Positions 26,796 to 40,618 are shown, counted from the first letter of the stretch. The stretch is DNA of 64,000 nucleotides from JAATFS01 sp037145635 (GCA_037145635.1 JBBCXB010000001.1:1240001-1304000), one strand, 5' to 3'. Notes: a model not told the origin generated them from the letters alone. Translations and numbers: made by a program.

Positions 26796-27710
26796 ATGGA
26801 CCCTGCATCGCCTCGTGATCCCCTGGAACGTTTCCGCCCGTGGCGGCGCAGCGCCGAGTGGGCGTTCTGGCTGCTGGTGGTGGTGGTCAACTGCAGCGGC
26901 AACGCGCTGACCGCGTGGATGGACCTGCAGCGCGACGGGCGTGCGGTGCAGCCGTGGGAGCCGTGGGTCTGGGAGTTCTCCAGCGGGCTGGTCTGGCTCG
27001 GCCTGCTGGTGCCGGCCATCGTCTGGTTCAGCCGGCGGCTGCCGCTGCACCTGGATACCTGGCGGCGCCGGCTGCCCGCGTACCTGCTGGCGAGCGTGCC
27101 GGTCTCGGCGGTGCACGTGCTGGCGATGGTCGGGCTGCGCGTGCTGGCCTATCGGCTGGCCGGCCGCGACTACGACTTCGGGCCCTGGGCGCACGAGTTC
27201 CTCTACGAATACCTCAAGGACGTGCGGACGTTCGCGCTGGTGGTGGCCTGCGTCGACGGCTACCGCTTCCTGCTGCGCCGGCTGCGCGGCGAGGTGCAGC
27301 TGCTGGCCGCGCCCGACGAGGGCCCGCCGGTCGAGCCGATCGACCGGCCCGAGCGCTTCCTGGTGCGCAAGCTGGGCCGCGACTTCCTGGTGGCCACGGC
27401 CGACATCGAATGGATCCAGGCGTCGGGCAACTACGTCAACCTGCACGTGCGCGGACACGACTACCCGCTGCGCAGCACCCTGGCCGCGATCGAGACGCGG
27501 CTGGACCCGGCACTGTTCGTGCGCATCCACCGCAGCTACCTGGTCAACCTTGGCCGGATCGTGTCGATCGAGCCGAGCGAGCACGGCGAGGCGCGGCTGC
27601 ACCTGGCCACGGGCGCGCCGCTGCCGTGCAGCCGGCGCTACCTGGCGGCGCTGCGCGGGCGACTGTCGGCGCAGGCCACCGCCGTCGGCCGGCCCGCAAG
27701 GGCGGGGTGA
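26796..27710 (+). CDS. rpfD: RpfD, membrane-anchored LytTR transcription regulator
   Basis: The protein has 304 residues. Four transmembrane helices (about 22-42, 64-80, 95-118 and 142-158) form a membrane input module, followed by a linker and a C-terminal LytTR DNA-binding domain (about 186-292; IEWIQASGNYVNLHV and FVRIHRSYLVNL are the family landmarks). By position between recJ and prfB it matches rpfD of the Xanthomonas rpf cluster. It probably senses a membrane or periplasmic cue and regulates genes directly; ligand and targets are unknown. There is no receiver domain, so phosphorelay control is unlikely. Confidence 0.82.
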   Translation: MDPASPRDPLERFRPWRRSAEWAFWLLVVVVNCSGNALTAWMDLQRDGRAVQPWEPWVWEFSSGLVWLGLLVPAIVWFSRRLPLHLDTWRRRLPAYLLASVPVSAVHVLAMVGLRVLAYRLAGRDYDFGPWAHEFLYEYLKDVRTFALVVACVDGYRFLLRRLRGEVQLLAAPDEGPPVEPIDRPERFLVRKLGRDFLVATADIEWIQASGNYVNLHVRGHDYPLRSTLAAIETRLDPALFVRIHRSYLVNLGRIVSIEPSEHGEARLHLATGAPLPCSRRYLAALRGRLSAQATAVGRPARAG

Positions 27711-27826
27711 ACGCCACCGCCGGCGCGGGCCGGTCGCCGTGCCCGCCCGGCCGCGCCGCGATCACGCCGGACCGGCGGGGAGGCGGGCGCGGTGCGCCGC
27801 CGCTGCACCGGCGCGGTGCGTCTTGG

Positions 27827-27832
27827 TAGAAT
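27827..27832 (+). promoter_or_regulatory. -10 element of prfB
   Basis: TAGAAT lies 28 bases before the prfB ATG, a normal distance for a short leader. Confidence 0.4.
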
Positions 27833-27860
27833 TGCGCTCTTGTCTGCCGGAACACCGACG

Positions 27861-28986
27861 ATGATCGAAACCAATCCGATCCGCCAGCGAATCACCGATC
27901 TCAACGATCGCGTGATCTCGCTCAGGGGGTATCTTTGACTACGACGCCAAGCGCGAGCGTCTAGAGGAAGTCAGCCGCGAGCTGGAAAGCCCGGATATCT
28001 GGAACAACCCCGAGTACGCCCAGGCGCTGGGCCGCGAGCGCTCCACGCTCGACAAGACCGTGGGCGGCATCGCCTCGGTGCTCGAGGGGCTGGCCGAGGC
28101 CGGCGAGCTGCTGGACCTGGCCGAGAGCGAGCAGGACGAGGACACCGCCGAGGCGGTGATCGCCGACCTGGACGGCTACCAGGCGCATGTGGAGAAGCTG
28201 GAGTTCCAGCGCATGTTCTCCGGCGAGATGGACGGCGCCAGCGCGTTCCTGGACATCCAGGCCGGCGCCGGCGGCACCGAGGCCCAGGACTGGGCCGAGA
28301 TCCTGTTGCGCATGTACCTGCGCTGGGCCGAGAACCGCGGCTGGAAGACCGAGCTGATGGAGGTGTCCGGCGGCGAAGTGGCCGGGATCAAGTCGGCGAC
28401 GGTGCGCGTGGAGGGCGATTTCGCCTATGGCTGGCTCAAGACCGAGATCGGGGTGCACCGGCTGGTGCGCAAGTCGCCGTTCGACTCGGACAACCGCCGC
28501 CATACCAGCTTCACCTCGGTGTTCGTGTCGCCGGAGGTGGACGACAACATCGAGATCGACATCAACCCGGCCGACCTGCGCACCGACGTGTACCGCTCGT
28601 CCGGCGCCGGCGGCCAGCACGTCAACAAGACCGAGTCGGCGGTGCGCATCACCCACATCCCGACCAATACCGTGGTCGCCTGCCAGACCGGCCGCAGCCA
28701 GCACCAGAACCGCGACACCGCGATGAAGATGCTGGCCGCCAAGCTCTACGAGCTGGAGGTGCAGAAGCGCAACGTCGAGCGCGATGCGCTGGAGGCCACC
28801 AAGTCCGACATCGGCTGGGGCAGCCAGATCCGCAACTACGTGCTGGACCAGAGCCGCATCAAGGACCTGCGCACCGGCATCGAGCGTACCGACACCCAGA
28901 AGGTCCTGGACGGCGACCTCGACGAGTTCGTCGAGGCCAGCCTCAAGGCCGGGCTGGCCGCCGGCTCCAAGCGCATCGATGCCTGA
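27861..28986 (+). CDS. prfB: PrfB, peptide chain release factor 2 (programmed +1 frameshift)
   Basis: RF2 recognises UAA and UGA. The gene starts at the ATG at 27861; after 25 codons an in-frame TGA (27936-27938) is met. Reading continues in +1 (skipping T27936) to 28986, giving about 374 residues. The stop-codon-recognition SPF motif (VRKSPFDSDNRR) and the catalytic GGQ motif (SSGAGGQHVNKTES) are both present. The interrupted frame is the known RF2 autoregulation device and not a mutation. lysS follows after 162 bases containing a repeat array. Confidence 0.97.
27924..27939 (+). promoter_or_regulatory. prfB recoding site
   Basis: The internal Shine-Dalgarno-like AGGGGGT, then TAT and the slippery CTT-TGA-C. 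This is the same string as in E. coli prfB. Low RF2 lets the ribosome pause at UGA and slip +1, restoring RF2 synthesis. Confidence 0.97.
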
Positions 28987-29148
28987 AGGCTGGGATTCGG
29001 GAATCGGAAATCGGGATTCGTGAAGCCGACGGATCCGGATTCCCGCCAAGCCCGAACCCCGAACCCCGAATCTCCAATCCCCAATCCCGAATCCCCGATC
29101 CCGAATCCCCACGCTTCACCCCACCTCCCACTGCCGAATCCCCACGCC
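28987..29148. repeat. Intergenic GGGAATC heptamer array (copy D)
   Basis: A G-rich arm (28990-29022, GGGATTCGGGAATCGG-like) and a longer C-rich arm (about 29062-29110, repeated AATCCCC/CGAATCC units) can fold into a large imperfect hairpin between prfB and lysS. No gene lies here. The lysS ATG follows at 29149. Confidence 0.7.
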
Positions 29149-30669
<1,521 letters not shown>

Positions 30670-30819
30670 TATTTGTGACCCGCCGGGCGACCGGCGGCAT
30701 GAATACTGCATATCCTTGGCGTACCCTCGGAGGTGCCGGATGCCGCCGACGGCGGCGCCGGCACGCGGCCGGGTACCAGGACGCTTTCCCGTTCTCGACG
30801 GAGAGGAGGAGGAACGGTT

Positions 30820-31956
30820 ATGCAGGATGTCGCTAGGCAGCCGCGGGGTGTATCGTCGGCGGACACTTTCGGCAGTTGGTTCGACAAGGCGGAGCTTGGC
30901 TTGAACATCGTCATTGTCGATGATCAGATGTCGGCGCGTACGATGCTGCGCCACGTGATCGAGGACATCGCCCCCGAGCTGAAGGTGCATGACTTCGGCG
31001 ACCCGCTCGATGCGCTCACGTGGTGCGAGGCCGGGCGCGTGGACCTGGTGCTGCTCGACTACCGGATGCCGGGCATGGACGGGCTGGAGTTCGCCCGCCG
31101 CCTGCGCCGGCTGCCGAGCCATCGCGACATTCCCATCATCCTGATCACCATCGTCGGCGACGAGCCGGTCCGCCAGGCCGCGCTCGAGGCCGGGGTGATC
31201 GATTTCCTGGTCAAGCCGATCCGCCCGCGCGAGTTGCGGGCGCGCTGCAGCAACCTGCTGCAGCTGCGCCAGCAGAGCGAAAGCGTCAAGCAGCGGGCGC
31301 TGTCGCTGGAGCAGCGCCTGCTGGCGAGCATGAACGAGGTCGAGGAACGCGAGCGCGAGACGCTGTCGCGCCTGGCCCGCGCCATCGAGTACCGCGACAC
31401 CGGCACCAGCGCCTACCTGGAGCGCATGTCGCACGTGGCTGGCCTGATCGCCGAGCAGCTCGGCCTGAGCGGCGAGGAGGTGCGGATGATCGAGATGGCC
31501 GCGCCGCTGCACGACATGGGCAAGATCGCCATTCCCGACTCGGTGCTGCTCAAGCAGGGCAAGCTGACCGAGGAGGAGACTGCGGTGATGCGCCGGCATC
31601 CGCGCATCGGCTACGAGCTGCTCAGCGGCAGCCAGAACCGTTTCATCCAGGTCGCGGCGCTGATCGCGCTGCGCCACCACGAGCGCTATGACGGCAGCGG
31701 CTACCCGGACGGGCTGGTGGGCGAGGCGATCCCGCTGGAAGCGCGGATCGTGGCGGTGGCCGACGTGTTCGACGCCCTGCTGTCGCCGCGCCCGTACAAG
31801 GACGCCTGGACCCTGGACGCGACCCTGGCTTACCTGTACGCCCAGCGCGGGCGGCTGTTCGATCCGCGCTGCGTCGACGCGCTGGTGCGCGGCCGCGAGC
31901 CGCTGCGGCAGATCTGCGAGCAGTTCTCCACCGCGTCCGAACGGCCGGGGCTGTAG
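30820..31956 (+). CDS. rpfG: RpfG, HD-GYP response regulator (cyclic-di-GMP phosphodiesterase)
   Basis: The protein has 378 residues, the same length as X. campestris RpfG. The receiver domain (about 28-145) has the acidic pair D34/D35, phospho-acceptor D80 and K132. The HD-GYP domain (about 180-370) has H231-D232 and the HHERYDGSGYP signature (286-296). When RpfC passes on the DSF signal, RpfG degrades cyclic di-GMP and so promotes virulence-type gene expression and dispersal. The ATG at 30820 is preceded by a strong GAGGAGGAG ribosome-binding site. rpfC starts 2 bases after the stop. Confidence 0.97.
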   Translation: MQDVARQPRGVSSADTFGSWFDKAELGLNIVIVDDQMSARTMLRHVIEDIAPELKVHDFGDPLDALTWCEAGRVDLVLLDYRMPGMDGLEFARRLRRLPSHRDIPIILITIVGDEPVRQAALEAGVIDFLVKPIRPRELRARCSNLLQLRQQSESVKQRALSLEQRLLASMNEVEERERETLSRLARAIEYRDTGTSAYLERMSHVAGLIAEQLGLSGEEVRMIEMAAPLHDMGKIAIPDSVLLKQGKLTEEETAVMRRHPRIGYELLSGSQNRFIQVAALIALRHHERYDGSGYPDGLVGEAIPLEARIVAVADVFDALLSPRPYKDAWTLDATLAYLYAQRGRLFDPRCVDALVRGREPLRQICEQFSTASERPGL

Positions 31957-31958
31957 CC

Positions 31959-34133
31959 GTGCTCGCCGCCATCCGGTCCTGGCGCCTGCGCCTGCTGCAG
32001 CGCAAGGACAGCGAGCACGGGCAGGCGACCATCCGCATCGGCATGGTCGCGCTGATCCTGACCTACGAGCTGCTGGCCGCGTCGCAGTGGAGGCTGCCGC
32101 AGACCCTGTTCGCCTACCTGCTGGCGCTGACCCTGATCTCGCAGGTGCTGGCGTTCGCGCTGCTGGCCTGGATCGTGGTCCGGCCGGCGCGCTCGGACGT
32201 GCGCCGCGTCATCGGCATGCTGGCCGACTACGGGCTGATGTGCCTGGCGATGAGCGCGGTCGGCGAACCGATGGCGTGCATCTACGTGGTGGTGATGTGG
32301 GTCACCATCGGCAACGGCCTGCGCTACGGCAACCAGTATCTCTACCTGGCCGTCGCCATGGCCATGCTGAGTTTCAGCATCACCCTGGCCACCAATGCCT
32401 ACTGGCACGAGAACCTGCAGCTGGGCATCGCGCTGTGGCTGGGCCTGGCGGCGATCCCGCTGTACCTGTCGGGCCTGCTGCGCCAGCTCACCCGCGCCAC
32501 CGCCGAGGCGCGGCGAGCCAGCGAGGCGAAGAGCCGCTTCCTGGCCAACATGAGCCACGAGTTCCGGACCCCGCTGAACGGGCTGTCCGGCATGACCGAG
32601 GTGCTGGTGACGACCCGGCTGGACGCCGAGCAGCGCGAATGCGTCAGCACCATCCAGGCCTCGGCGCGCAGCCTGCTGTCGCTGGTCGAGGAGGTGCTGG
32701 ACATCTCCGCGATCGAGGCCGGCAAGGTCCGCGTGGAGCACCACGAGTTCGCGCTGCGGGAGACCCTGGACAACATCGGCCTGATCCTGCAGCCGCAGGC
32801 CCGCGCCAAGGGGCTGGCGTACCGGGTGCACCTGTCGCGCGACATTCCCGCGCGGTTGCGCGGCGACCCCGGCCACCTGCGCCAGATCCTGCTGAACCTG
32901 GTCGGCAACGCGGTCAAGTTCACCGACAGCGGCAGCGTCGACGTCTACGCGGCGGTGCTGCCCGCGGCGGCGGCGCACGGCGCCGCACCGGTGCGGCTGC
33001 GCTTCGACATCGTCGATACCGGCATCGGCGTGCCGCCGGACATGCGCCCCCGGCTGTTCGAGGCCTTCGAGCAGGCCGATACCGGGCTGGCGCGGCGTTT
33101 CGAGGGCAGCGGGCTGGGCACCACCATCGCCAAGGGCCTGGTGGAGTCGATGGGCGGCAGGATCGGCTTCGACGAGAACCCGGCCGGCGGCAGCTGCTTC
33201 TGGTTCGAGCTGCCGTTCGAGCAGGCGAAGGCCGAGGCGCCCGCGGCGCCGGGGGCGGCGGCATCCGAGCCCGGCAACGTCATCGCCTTCGCCGATCCGT
33301 TCCTGCGCCACCGCGCCCGCGTGCGCAGCATGCAGATCCTGGTGGCCGACGACCACGAGGCCAACCGCATGGTGCTGCAGCGCCTGCTGCAGAAGGCCGG
33401 CCACCGCGTGTCCTGCGTGGAGGGCGGCGAGGCGGTGCTGGACGTGCTGGCCGAGACCGACTTCGACGCGGTCATCGTCGACCTGCACATGCCGGGGGTG
33501 AGCGGGCTGGACATGCTCAAGCAGCTGCGCGTCATGCAGGCCGGCCGCGAGCACCGCACCCCGGTGGTGGTGCTCAGCGCGGACGTGACCCCCGAGTCGA
33601 TCCGCAGCTGCGAGCAGGCCGGGGCCTACGCCTTCCTGGCCAAGCCGGTGGTGGCGGTGAAGCTGCTGGAGACCCTGGCCGACATCGCCGCCGACCGGCG
33701 CCTGCGCCAGACCCGCACCAAGGTGGTGGTGACCACCGCCACGGCTGCGGTCGAGGGCGTGCTGGACCCGGCGGTCCTGGACGACCTCGCGGCGCTGGGC
33801 ATGGGCGAGGGCTTCGAGCGCGAGTTCATCCAGCAATGCCTTGCCGATGCCGAGCGCTGCCTGGCGGCGATGGGGGCCGCCGCGCGTCAGGGCGACTGGA
33901 ACGACCTGCGCGAGCAGGCGCATGCGGTCAAGGGCGTGGCCAGCAATCTCGGCCTGGTGATGTTGGCGGAAGAGGGCGGCGAACTCATGCGCCTGGCCGA
34001 CTGGCAGCTCAAGAACGACTGGCGCGCCCGGCTGGATCAGCTGGGCGCCGGCCTGCAGGCCGGCCGCAAGGCGCTGGAGGCGCGGGCACAGGCCCGCACC
34101 GAGCGCGGACAGGGCGGCGATCCGCCGCCGTGA
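31959..34133 (+). CDS. rpfC: RpfC, hybrid sensor kinase for DSF
   Basis: The protein has 724 residues. The N-terminus holds about five transmembrane helices (about 26-175) that form the DSF-sensing input. A histidine kinase follows, with H200 (NMSHEFRTPLNG) and N, G1 and G2 boxes. The receiver has D464/D465 and phospho-site D508, and the HPt domain has H655 (AHAVKG). RpfC phosphorylates RpfG through the H-D-H relay and, in Xanthomonas, also holds RpfF in check by direct binding of its receiver. The GTG at 31959 is the first start after rpfG. No rpfH gene lies between rpfG and rpfC. Confidence 0.97.
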   Translation: MLAAIRSWRLRLLQRKDSEHGQATIRIGMVALILTYELLAASQWRLPQTLFAYLLALTLISQVLAFALLAWIVVRPARSDVRRVIGMLADYGLMCLAMSAVGEPMACIYVVVMWVTIGNGLRYGNQYLYLAVAMAMLSFSITLATNAYWHENLQLGIALWLGLAAIPLYLSGLLRQLTRATAEARRASEAKSRFLANMSHEFRTPLNGLSGMTEVLVTTRLDAEQRECVSTIQASARSLLSLVEEVLDISAIEAGKVRVEHHEFALRETLDNIGLILQPQARAKGLAYRVHLSRDIPARLRGDPGHLRQILLNLVGNAVKFTDSGSVDVYAAVLPAAAAHGAAPVRLRFDIVDTGIGVPPDMRPRLFEAFEQADTGLARRFEGSGLGTTIAKGLVESMGGRIGFDENPAGGSCFWFELPFEQAKAEAPAAPGAAASEPGNVIAFADPFLRHRARVRSMQILVADDHEANRMVLQRLLQKAGHRVSCVEGGEAVLDVLAETDFDAVIVDLHMPGVSGLDMLKQLRVMQAGREHRTPVVVLSADVTPESIRSCEQAGAYAFLAKPVVAVKLLETLADIAADRRLRQTRTKVVVTTATAAVEGVLDPAVLDDLAALGMGEGFEREFIQQCLADAERCLAAMGAAARQGDWNDLREQAHAVKGVASNLGLVMLAEEGGELMRLADWQLKNDWRARLDQLGAGLQAGRKALEARAQARTERGQGGDPPP

Positions 34134-34137
34134 AGCG

Positions 34138-34163
34138 GCCCGGCGCAAACGCCGGGCCTGATT
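34138..34163 (+). terminator. Terminator after rpfGC
   Basis: An 8-bp GC stem (GCCCGGCG, loop CAAA, CGCCGGGC; 34138-34157) lies 4 bases after the rpfC stop and is followed by CTGATTCCCCCTTT. The U-tract is interrupted. It lies between convergent rpfC and rpfF. Confidence 0.5.
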
Positions 34164-34189
34164 CCCCCTTTCGGCTGGACGTGGGCCAA

Positions 34190-35053
34190 TCAGGCAACGC
34201 CACGGGTCGCGCGTCGGCTCTGGGCCTTGACCAGCCGGTCCATGGTCCTGAGCGACTTCTCGCCCAGCGCCAGCGCGGTCTCCACCCACACGCGGGTGAC
34301 CGCCATCAGCTCCTCGCGGGTCACCGGGTTGCACAGCTTGCGCGCGGCATTCATCGCCAGGAACGAATGCGGGATGCGCTGCTGCCGGGCGATCAGCTGC
34401 TGGGTCGCGGCGACGCCTTCGCCGCGGGGCACCAGCACGTCCACCACGCCCATCGCGTGCATCTCCTCGCTGCTGTAGACCCGGCCCTCGAGGATGATGC
34501 GCTCGGCCAGCTGCGGCGACACCCGCCGGCTCAGGAACGAGTACGCCCCCATGCCCGGGAACAGCCCGAACAGCACCTCCGGCAGGCCCATGCCGACCCC
34601 TTCCTCGGCCACGATCGTGTGGCAGGACAGGGCCATCTCCAGCCCGCCGCCGAGCGCGTCGCCCTGCAGCAGCGCGATCGTGCGGAAGTCGCCGCCCAGG
34701 CCATTGTGGAACTGGTGCACGCCCTCGATGCAGCTCTCGGCGTAGCGCAGCAGGCCGGCGCGGTCGCGCTGGCGGATCATCTGGCCGAACAGGTCGAGAT
34801 CGCCGCCCAGGTTGAAGGCGTTGGCGTCCGAGGCCAGCACCAGGCTGCGCAGCTGGCCGGACTGCGGCGACGGCTGCGCGATGTCCGCCAAGTAGGCATG
34901 CATCTCGCGCATCAGCGTCGGCCGGAAGCAGGGGCGGGCCCCGGTCACCGCGTCCGCGTGCATGTACAGCCAGTGGCTGTCGCTGGCGGGCGAGGATTCC
35001 ACGCGGAGGGTGGCATAGCTCTGCGTGCGGTGCAGGTTTTCGATCGTGCTCAT
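34190..35053 (-). CDS. rpfF: RpfF, DSF synthase
   Basis: This 287-residue crotonase-fold enzyme makes the diffusible signal factor (cis-11-methyl-2-dodecenoic acid and relatives) by dehydrating 3-hydroxyacyl-ACP and releasing the acid. The two catalytic glutamates of the family are visible as E139 (GGGLEMAL) and E159 (GLPEVLFG), equivalent to E141 and E161 in X. campestris. The ATG at 35053 gives MSTIENLHRTQ. It is convergent with rpfC and 177 bases downstream of rpfB on the same strand. Confidence 0.96.
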   Translation of the reverse strand: MSTIENLHRTQSYATLRVESSPASDSHWLYMHADAVTGARPCFRPTLMREMHAYLADIAQPSPQSGQLRSLVLASDANAFNLGGDLDLFGQMIRQRDRAGLLRYAESCIEGVHQFHNGLGGDFRTIALLQGDALGGGLEMALSCHTIVAEEGVGMGLPEVLFGLFPGMGAYSFLSRRVSPQLAERIILEGRVYSSEEMHAMGVVDVLVPRGEGVAATQQLIARQQRIPHSFLAMNAARKLCNPVTREELMAVTRVWVETALALGEKSLRTMDRLVKAQSRRATRGVA

Positions 35054-35230
35054 GATGGGTTCTCGGGAGAGCGCCCGCGGGAGGGGTGTGGCGCAGCGGG
35101 CGATGCGGACTCCACCGATCGATGCTACACCCGCCAAATTGCATGAACGCCGAAGGCGCCGCCGTCGCCGGCCGCGCCTTCGAAGTACTTCCTGTCCGCC
35201 TGCCTGCGCACGCCCCGGGCGTGCGTGCGG

Positions 35231-36913
35231 TCAGCTCGCCGCGGCGTCGCGCAGCTCGCGACGCAGGATCTTGCCGACGTTGGTCTTGGGCAGTTCCTTG
35301 CGGAACTCGACGATGCGCGGATGCTTGTAGCCGGTGAGGTTGGCGCGCGCGTGGGCCTTGACGTCGTCCACGCTGAGGTTGGGATCCTTGCGCACGATCA
35401 CCACCTTGACCACCTCGCCGGACTTATCGTCGGGCACGCCCACGGCGGCGACCTCGGCCACGCCGGGCATCATCGCGATCACGTCCTCGATCTCGTTCGG
35501 GTACACGTTGAAGCCGGACACCAGGATCATGTCCTTCTTGCGGTCGACAATGTAGAAGAAGCCGGCCTCGTCCATGCGCGCGATGTCGCCGGTATGCAGC
35601 CAGCCGTCGGCATCCAGGGTCTTGGCGGTTTCCTCCGGGCGTTGCCAGTAGCCCTTCATCACCTGCGGGCCCTTGATGCAGAGTTCGCCGATCTCGCCGG
35701 TGGCCAGCGCGTTGCCGGCGTCGTCCTTGATGCAGGCGTCGGTGGACGGGATCGGCAGGCCGATCGAGCCGTTGTACTCCTTCAGGTCCAGCGGGTTGAT
35801 GCAGGCCGCCGGCGAGGTCTCGGTCAGGCCGTAGGCCTCGACCAGGGTCACGCCGGTCACCTTCTTCCAGCGCTCGGCCACCGAGCGCTGCACCGCCATG
35901 CCGCCCCCCAGGGTCATCTTGAGCGACGAGAAGTCGATCCGGTCGAAGCCCGGGGTGTTGAGCAGGCCGTTGAACAGGGTGTTGACCCCGGTGAAGGCGG
36001 TGAAGCGGGTCTTCTTCAGTTCCCGGACGAAGCCGGGCATGTCGCGCGGGTTGCTGATCAGGTGGTTGCAGCCGCCGACCTTCATGAAGACCAGGCCGTT
36101 CGCCGTCAACGCGAAGATGTGGTACAGCGGCAGCGCGGTGATGACCACCTCGCTGCCCTCGATCAGTTCGCCGGTCGCGGCGATCCACTTGTGCGCCTGC
36201 TGCATGTTGGCCACCAGGTTGCGGTGGGTCAGCATCGCGCCCTTGGCCACGCCGGTGGTGCCGCCGGTGTACTGCAGAAAGGCGATGTCGTCGCTCTCGA
36301 TGTCCATCGCCGGCAGGGTGTGCCGGGCGCCCAGCGCGAGCGCCTCGCGGAAGCGGATCGCGCCCGCGATGCGGTATTCCGGCACCAGTTTCTTGACGTA
36401 CTTGACCACGAAGTTGACCAGCGGCGCCTTGGGGAACCCCAGCAGGTCGCCCAGGCCGGTGGTGATCACCTGGCGGATCGGGGTGTCGGCGACGACCTTC
36501 TGCACGGTGTCGCCGAAGTTGTCGATGGCGACCAGCACGCTGGCCCCGGAGTCCACCAGCTGGTGCCTGAGCTCGCGCGCGGTGTAGAGCGGGTTGACGT
36601 TCACCACGGTCAGGCCGGCGCGCAGGATGCCGAAGGTCGCGATCGGGTACTGCAGGCAGTTCGGCATCATCAGCGCGACGCGGTCGCCCTTCTTCAGCTT
36701 GAGCTCGCCGAGCAGGTAGCCGGCGAACTGCTCGGCCAGGCGGTCGGCCTCGCCGTAGCTGAGGGTCTTGCCGAAGCTGGCGTACGCGGGGCGGTCACGG
36801 TACTTGGCGACTGAGGTGGCGAAGACGTCCGCGATGGTGCGGAAGGCGTCGACATCGACTTCGGCGGGAACGCTCGCCGGATAGCTTTGCAACCAAGGAC
36901 GTGCCTGACTCAT
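35231..36913 (-). CDS. rpfB: RpfB, long-chain fatty acyl-CoA ligase
   Basis: This 560-residue ANL-superfamily enzyme has the AMP-binding P-loop YTGGTTGVAKGAM, the motif YGLTETSPA and the C-terminal hinge region around WLHTGDIA and VSGFNVYPNEIE. It activates free fatty acids. In Xanthomonas it returns acids released by RpfF's thioesterase activity to metabolism and removes DSF. The length equals the X. campestris protein. The ATG at 36913 (MSQARPWLQSYP) is chosen, as the upstream open frame is low-complexity. rpfF follows and is probably partly co-transcribed. Confidence 0.95.
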   Translation of the reverse strand: MSQARPWLQSYPASVPAEVDVDAFRTIADVFATSVAKYRDRPAYASFGKTLSYGEADRLAEQFAGYLLGELKLKKGDRVALMMPNCLQYPIATFGILRAGLTVVNVNPLYTARELRHQLVDSGASVLVAIDNFGDTVQKVVADTPIRQVITTGLGDLLGFPKAPLVNFVVKYVKKLVPEYRIAGAIRFREALALGARHTLPAMDIESDDIAFLQYTGGTTGVAKGAMLTHRNLVANMQQAHKWIAATGELIEGSEVVITALPLYHIFALTANGLVFMKVGGCNHLISNPRDMPGFVRELKKTRFTAFTGVNTLFNGLLNTPGFDRIDFSSLKMTLGGGMAVQRSVAERWKKVTGVTLVEAYGLTETSPAACINPLDLKEYNGSIGLPIPSTDACIKDDAGNALATGEIGELCIKGPQVMKGYWQRPEETAKTLDADGWLHTGDIARMDEAGFFYIVDRKKDMILVSGFNVYPNEIEDVIAMMPGVAEVAAVGVPDDKSGEVVKVVIVRKDPNLSVDDVKAHARANLTGYKHPRIVEFRKELPKTNVGKILRRELRDAAAS

Positions 36914-36977
36914 GTGGCCCCCCTCCAGGGATTCGGTTCGATCGCGGCGCGGCGCAGGAAGGCCGACGCCAGCGCGC

Positions 36978-37006
36978 AGGATACCGTTCCGCATGGAAAA
37001 GGCGAA
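36978..37006 (-). promoter_or_regulatory. Candidate rpfB promoter
   Basis: On the minus strand TTCGCC, a 17-base spacer and TATCCT, about 65 bases before the rpfB ATG. The -35 matches in 3 of 6 positions. The remaining space from 36914 to 37194 holds nothing else recognisable. Confidence 0.4.
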
Positions 37007-37194
37007 GAGCGTGATGCCAATCACGGCCCGCCTGCAGCCCCCGGGCGGCGGCGCGGCCGGTGGGGCGCGGCGGAATGGCAGGCTCGAGGGCGAGTGTCCG
37101 CGCGGCGCGGCGCGGCCGAGGAGCCGCGGAGCAGGGGCGGGAGAGCGGCGCTCATGGGCTCTGGCCGGCGGCCGGTGCCGCGCGCCGGCCGCCC

Positions 37195-37229
37195 CCTGAA
37201 AGCAGGACTCCCGCCAAAGCGGGAGTCCT
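37195..37229 (-). terminator. Rho-independent terminator after acnA
   Basis: An 11-bp perfect stem (AGGACTCCCGC 37204-37214 with 37219-37229, loop CAAA) lies 24 bases after the acnA stop and is followed in the minus direction by GCTTTCAGGGGG. The U-tract is short. Confidence 0.65.
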
Positions 37230-37252
37230 GGCGTGCTCCGCAAGATCCGCGA

Positions 37253-40021
<2,769 letters not shown>

Positions 40022-40362
40022 GCAGAAGCTCCTTGTAGCGGGTTGCTGGCGGCGGGCCGGGTGGCCCGCCTGCTGGCCGCGCCGCCGGTCCGCGGCGGGA
40101 GCCGGGGCGACGCATGCTTGCCATGGTCGGAGGGGGCGGGACCGCGGTTCCGCCGCTACCGTGCGGCAAGCTTACGCGAGCGTATGTGTGGTCGATGTCA
40201 TGGCGATGGCACGGCAACCGCGCGCTTGCGCGGTCAGGACGCGGCTCGCGCGCGCCACGTGAAAGCCGCCGAAACCCTTGCGGGACGCCGGCCCGTGGCG
40301 GGATCGCCCCCCGGCGGGCCGCCTGAACCGAACGCGCCGGGCCGCTGGGGTATGCGGCTTGG
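40022..40362. other. Intergenic region, acnA to vapBC
   Basis: No gene was seen. It holds the acnA leader and a short inverted repeat TACGC-GA-GCGTA (40173-40184) about 155 bases before acnA, of unknown meaning. Confidence 0.4.
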
Positions 40363-40385
40363 AGTATGTATAATCTCTGCATACT
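40363..40385 (+). promoter_or_regulatory. vapBC promoter with palindromic operator
   Basis: AGTATG, 11 bases, CATACT forms an inverted repeat that encloses a perfect TATAAT -10 box (40369-40374), 27 bases before the antitoxin ATG. The arrangement fits autorepression by the antitoxin (or toxin-antitoxin complex). Confidence 0.7.
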
Positions 40386-40400
40386 TCGTGGAGCCTGCCG

Positions 40401-40616
40401 ATGGAAGCCACCGTCGCCGAACGCGGCCAGATCACCCTTCCCAAGACCGTGCGCGACGCGCTCGGCCTGACCAAGGGCAGCGTGCTCAAGGTCGAGCTGG
40501 AAGGCAGCCGCATCGTGCTGCGCAAGAGCGTGGACGACGCGATCTCGCGGGTGCGCGGCAAGTTCGCGCTGGATCCGGCGGCCGACGCCGCGGCCGGCAA
40601 GGGCGGGCCGGGCTGA
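40401..40616 (+). CDS. vapB: AbrB/SpoVT-type antitoxin (VapB)
   Basis: This 71-residue protein is a swapped-hairpin AbrB domain (about 1-45: VAERGQITLPKTVRDALGL, then GSVLKVELEGSRIVLRK). The charged C-terminal tail is expected to wrap the toxin. It should neutralise the PIN toxin encoded 2 bases downstream and bind the palindrome over its own promoter. Confidence 0.88.
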   Translation: MEATVAERGQITLPKTVRDALGLTKGSVLKVELEGSRIVLRKSVDDAISRVRGKFALDPAADAAAGKGGPG

Positions 40617-40618
40617 GC

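Noticed and set aside
27936..27938. In-frame stop in prfB as a sign of a pseudogene
   Set aside because: It is part of the programmed RF2 frameshift site, with the internal ribosome-binding sequence in place.
31956..31959. Remnant of rpfH between rpfG and rpfC
   Set aside because: Only 2 bases separate the stop of rpfG and the start of rpfC.
40173..40184. Clp/CRP site before acnA
   Set aside because: The TACGC-GA-GCGTA repeat does not match TGTGA-N6-TCACA.
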